64,000 nucleotides of DNA from Thermus parvatiensis. GTDB taxonomy: Bacteria > Deinococcota > Deinococci > Deinococcales > Thermaceae. The notes under the pieces are model-generated. The model had not been told where the DNA came from and searched no databases. It saw nothing but the letters and a program-made list of their open reading frames with translations. The translations under genes and the position numbers were made by a program. Below are positions 63,027-64,000 of the stretch, in pieces (position 1 is the stretch's first letter; every line of letters starts with the position of its first letter). Location: NCBI RefSeq assembly GCF_001535545.1, contig NZ_CP014141.1:1-64000 (forward strand), read 5' to 3'.

Positions 63027-63092
63027 ATGACCCACACCTATAGGCCTAGGCCCCGGTCGCAAAGGATCCCTTTCGTTAGGGGTGATTTATGA
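63027..63092 (+). CDS. Small upstream ORF (21 residues) overlapping the lipoprotein start
   Basis: AGAAGGAGGTGCTGT gives a strong ribosome binding site before this ATG. The peptide is MTHTYRPRPRSQRIPFVRGD plus Leu, with five Arg in 21 residues. Its TGA overlaps the lipoprotein ATG (ATGA), so reading it would couple the two. I do not recognise the peptide. It may be a leader peptide or only a coupling device. Confidence 0.5.
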   Translation: MTHTYRPRPRSQRIPFVRGDL

Positions 63093-64000
63093 GAAAAGCG
63101 TTAGGGCTCGGGCTGTTACTGGGCGCCCTCCTCCTGGCGGGCTGCGGCCAGGACACCGTCAAGCCCAGCGTCACCATCACCGCCCCCCAGGACGGCGCCA
63201 CCGTCAACCAGGACACCCTCACCGTCCAAGGCACCGCCCAGGACAACGTCCGCGTAAACCGGATCACCTACCAGCTCAACAACGGCCAGGAACAAGAGGT
63301 CCCCATCACCCCAGGAACCTCCGTCAACTTCGCCTTCACCCTCACCCTCCAGCAGGGCCAAAACACCATCACCGTCCACGCCTACGACCAGGCCAACAAC
63401 AAGGGTAGCGCCACAGTCCAGGTAACCTACGACCCGACTCCAGCCCCAGATACTCAAAAGCCCACCATCACCATCACCCAACCCCAGGACGGAAGCACGG
63501 TCAACACCCCCCAGGTCACCGTCCAAGGCTCCGCCCAGGACAACACCCAGGTGGCCCGCATCACCTATCAACTCAACGGCGGCCAGGAACAGCAGATCAC
63601 CATCACCCCCGGACCAAACGTCTCCTTCCAGTTCCAAGTCACCCTCCAGCAGGGCCAAAACACCATCACCGTCCACGCCTACGACCAGGCCAACAACAAG
63701 GGTAGCGCCACAGTCCAGGTAACCTACGACCCGACTGCTGTACACAACCTTTCTGGTACGGTGGTCAGCGAGTACGCCGGCGGGCCCGTGGCCGGAAGCA
63801 CGCTTAAGCTCTACAAAAACGGCAACCTGGTGGCCACGACCCTCTCCGGAGCCGATGGGAGCTTCAGCTTTGGCACCCTGGCCCCCGGCACCTACCGCCT
63901 CGAGGCCCAGAAGCCCGGCATGGCGGGAAGCGTTCTGGAGGGCATCCGGGTGCCGGAGATGACCAGCGTCACCCTCATTCAGCGCCAGGCCTTTGACGCC
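63089..64000 (+). CDS. Lipoprotein with repeated Ig-like domains, cut by the window end
   Basis: The signal peptide [20 protein letters not shown] ends in a lipobox (LAGC), so the protein is lipid-anchored. Two Ig-like repeats of about 99 residues follow (VTITAPQDGATVNQDTLTVQ and ITITQPQDGSTVNTPQVTVQ), each ending QGQNTITVHAYDQANNKGSA. A carboxypeptidase-regulatory-like domain comes next (NLSGTVVSEYAGGPVAGSTL, GADGSFSFGTLAPGTYRLEA). Beyond the window a catalytic or further adhesive part may follow. The frame is open to position 64000. It likely sits on the cell surface. Confidence 0.82.
   Translation, partial: MRKALGLGLLLGALLLAGCGQDTVKPSVTITAPQDGATVNQDTLTVQGTAQDNVRVNRITYQLNNGQEQEVPITPGTSVNFAFTLTLQQGQNTITVHAYDQANNKGSATVQVTYDPTPAPDTQKPTITITQPQDGSTVNTPQVTVQGSAQDNTQVARITYQLNGGQEQQITITPGPNVSFQFQVTLQQGQNTITVHAYDQANNKGSATVQVTYDPTAVHNLSGTVVSEYAGGPVAGSTLKLYKNGNLVATTLSGADGSFSFGTLAPGTYRLEAQKPGMAGSVLEGIRVPEMTSVTLIQRQAFDA
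63343..63736 (+). repeat. Two exact 97-base copies within the lipoprotein gene
   Basis: Positions 63343-63439 and 63640-63736 are identical and 297 bases (99 codons) apart. They encode the end of each Ig-like repeat. Identity at DNA level points to recent duplication or gene conversion. Confidence 0.85.

Noticed and set aside
62540-63040. Open frame on the minus strand covering the argG promoter region.
   Set aside because: It is out of frame with argG, has no family motif and would cover both divergent promoters.
63140-63740. CRISPR-like or satellite repeats near the window end.
   Set aside because: There are only two copies, 297 bases apart, in frame within a protein gene; no spacer-repeat pattern and no cas gene.

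Overview
The window is a dense, very GC-rich piece of a Thermus chromosome. The EF-Tu, branched-chain keto acid dehydrogenase, PEP carboxykinase and single-domain methyltransferase proteins all read as close relatives of T. thermophilus HB8 proteins. Several substitutions, for example in EF-Tu, resemble T. aquaticus more, so the strain is probably not HB8 itself (from memory, not checked by search). Housekeeping genes fill most of the DNA. Many genes overlap by ATGA, several starts look leaderless, and the tRNA genes encode CCA.

Layout. 1-3.8 kb: methyltransferase, sugar-nucleotide transferase, biotin ligase, DUF2203 protein, minimal zincin and RlmH, heavily frameshifted. 3.9-8.8 kb: complete branched-chain 2-oxoacid dehydrogenase operon (E1a, E1b, E2, E3). 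8.8-12.3 kb: AzlCD amino-acid exporter under an HTH-cupin-methyltransferase regulator, then an AbrB/PIN toxin-antitoxin pair. 12.4-16.4 kb: three-gene operon of a DndC-like PAPS-reductase-fold protein, NurA and HerA, the best candidate for an undescribed system. 16.5-20.7 kb: 3-hydroxyisobutyrate dehydrogenase, DUF3054, lipoate genes lipA/lipB, an SDR and an internally deleted hydroxy-acid oxidase. 20.7-26.5 kb: ribosomal and translation genes with five tRNAs. 26.6-32.5 kb: MBL RNase, FtsB-like, Fur-family regulator, aminopeptidase, DUF1385, mnmA. 32.5-37.6 kb: pstSCAB and an MFS transporter. 37.6-44.1 kb: recF, DUF721, NlpC/P60, nitroreductase, DUF2939, an internally duplicated prepilin peptidase, carboxypeptidase Taq. 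44.2-52.5 kb: groESL, then a minus-strand MoxR/DUF58/DUF4129 operon with an acetyltransferase-acyl-CoA synthetase fusion and a TrmH methylase. 52.6-58.1 kb: pgi, pckA, a dehydratase, fhs. 58.1-62.9 kb: argG-argH-N-acetyltransferase-hicB-hicA-carA. 62.9-64 kb: a repeat-rich lipoprotein cut by the window end.

Functional links. Branched-chain keto acid oxidation (3.9-8.8 kb) needs lipoylated E2, and lipA/lipB lie 10 kb downstream next to the valine-catabolic 3-hydroxyisobutyrate dehydrogenase. Arginine biosynthesis (argGH, probable ArgA-type acetyltransferase) is joined to carbamoyl-phosphate synthesis (carA) in one overlapping operon that also carries a HicBA pair.

Quality caveat. At least fifteen intact-looking housekeeping genes carry one missing base inside a run of G or C. 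This is better explained by sequencing or assembly error than by gene decay. Coordinates of such genes are given for the restored gene.
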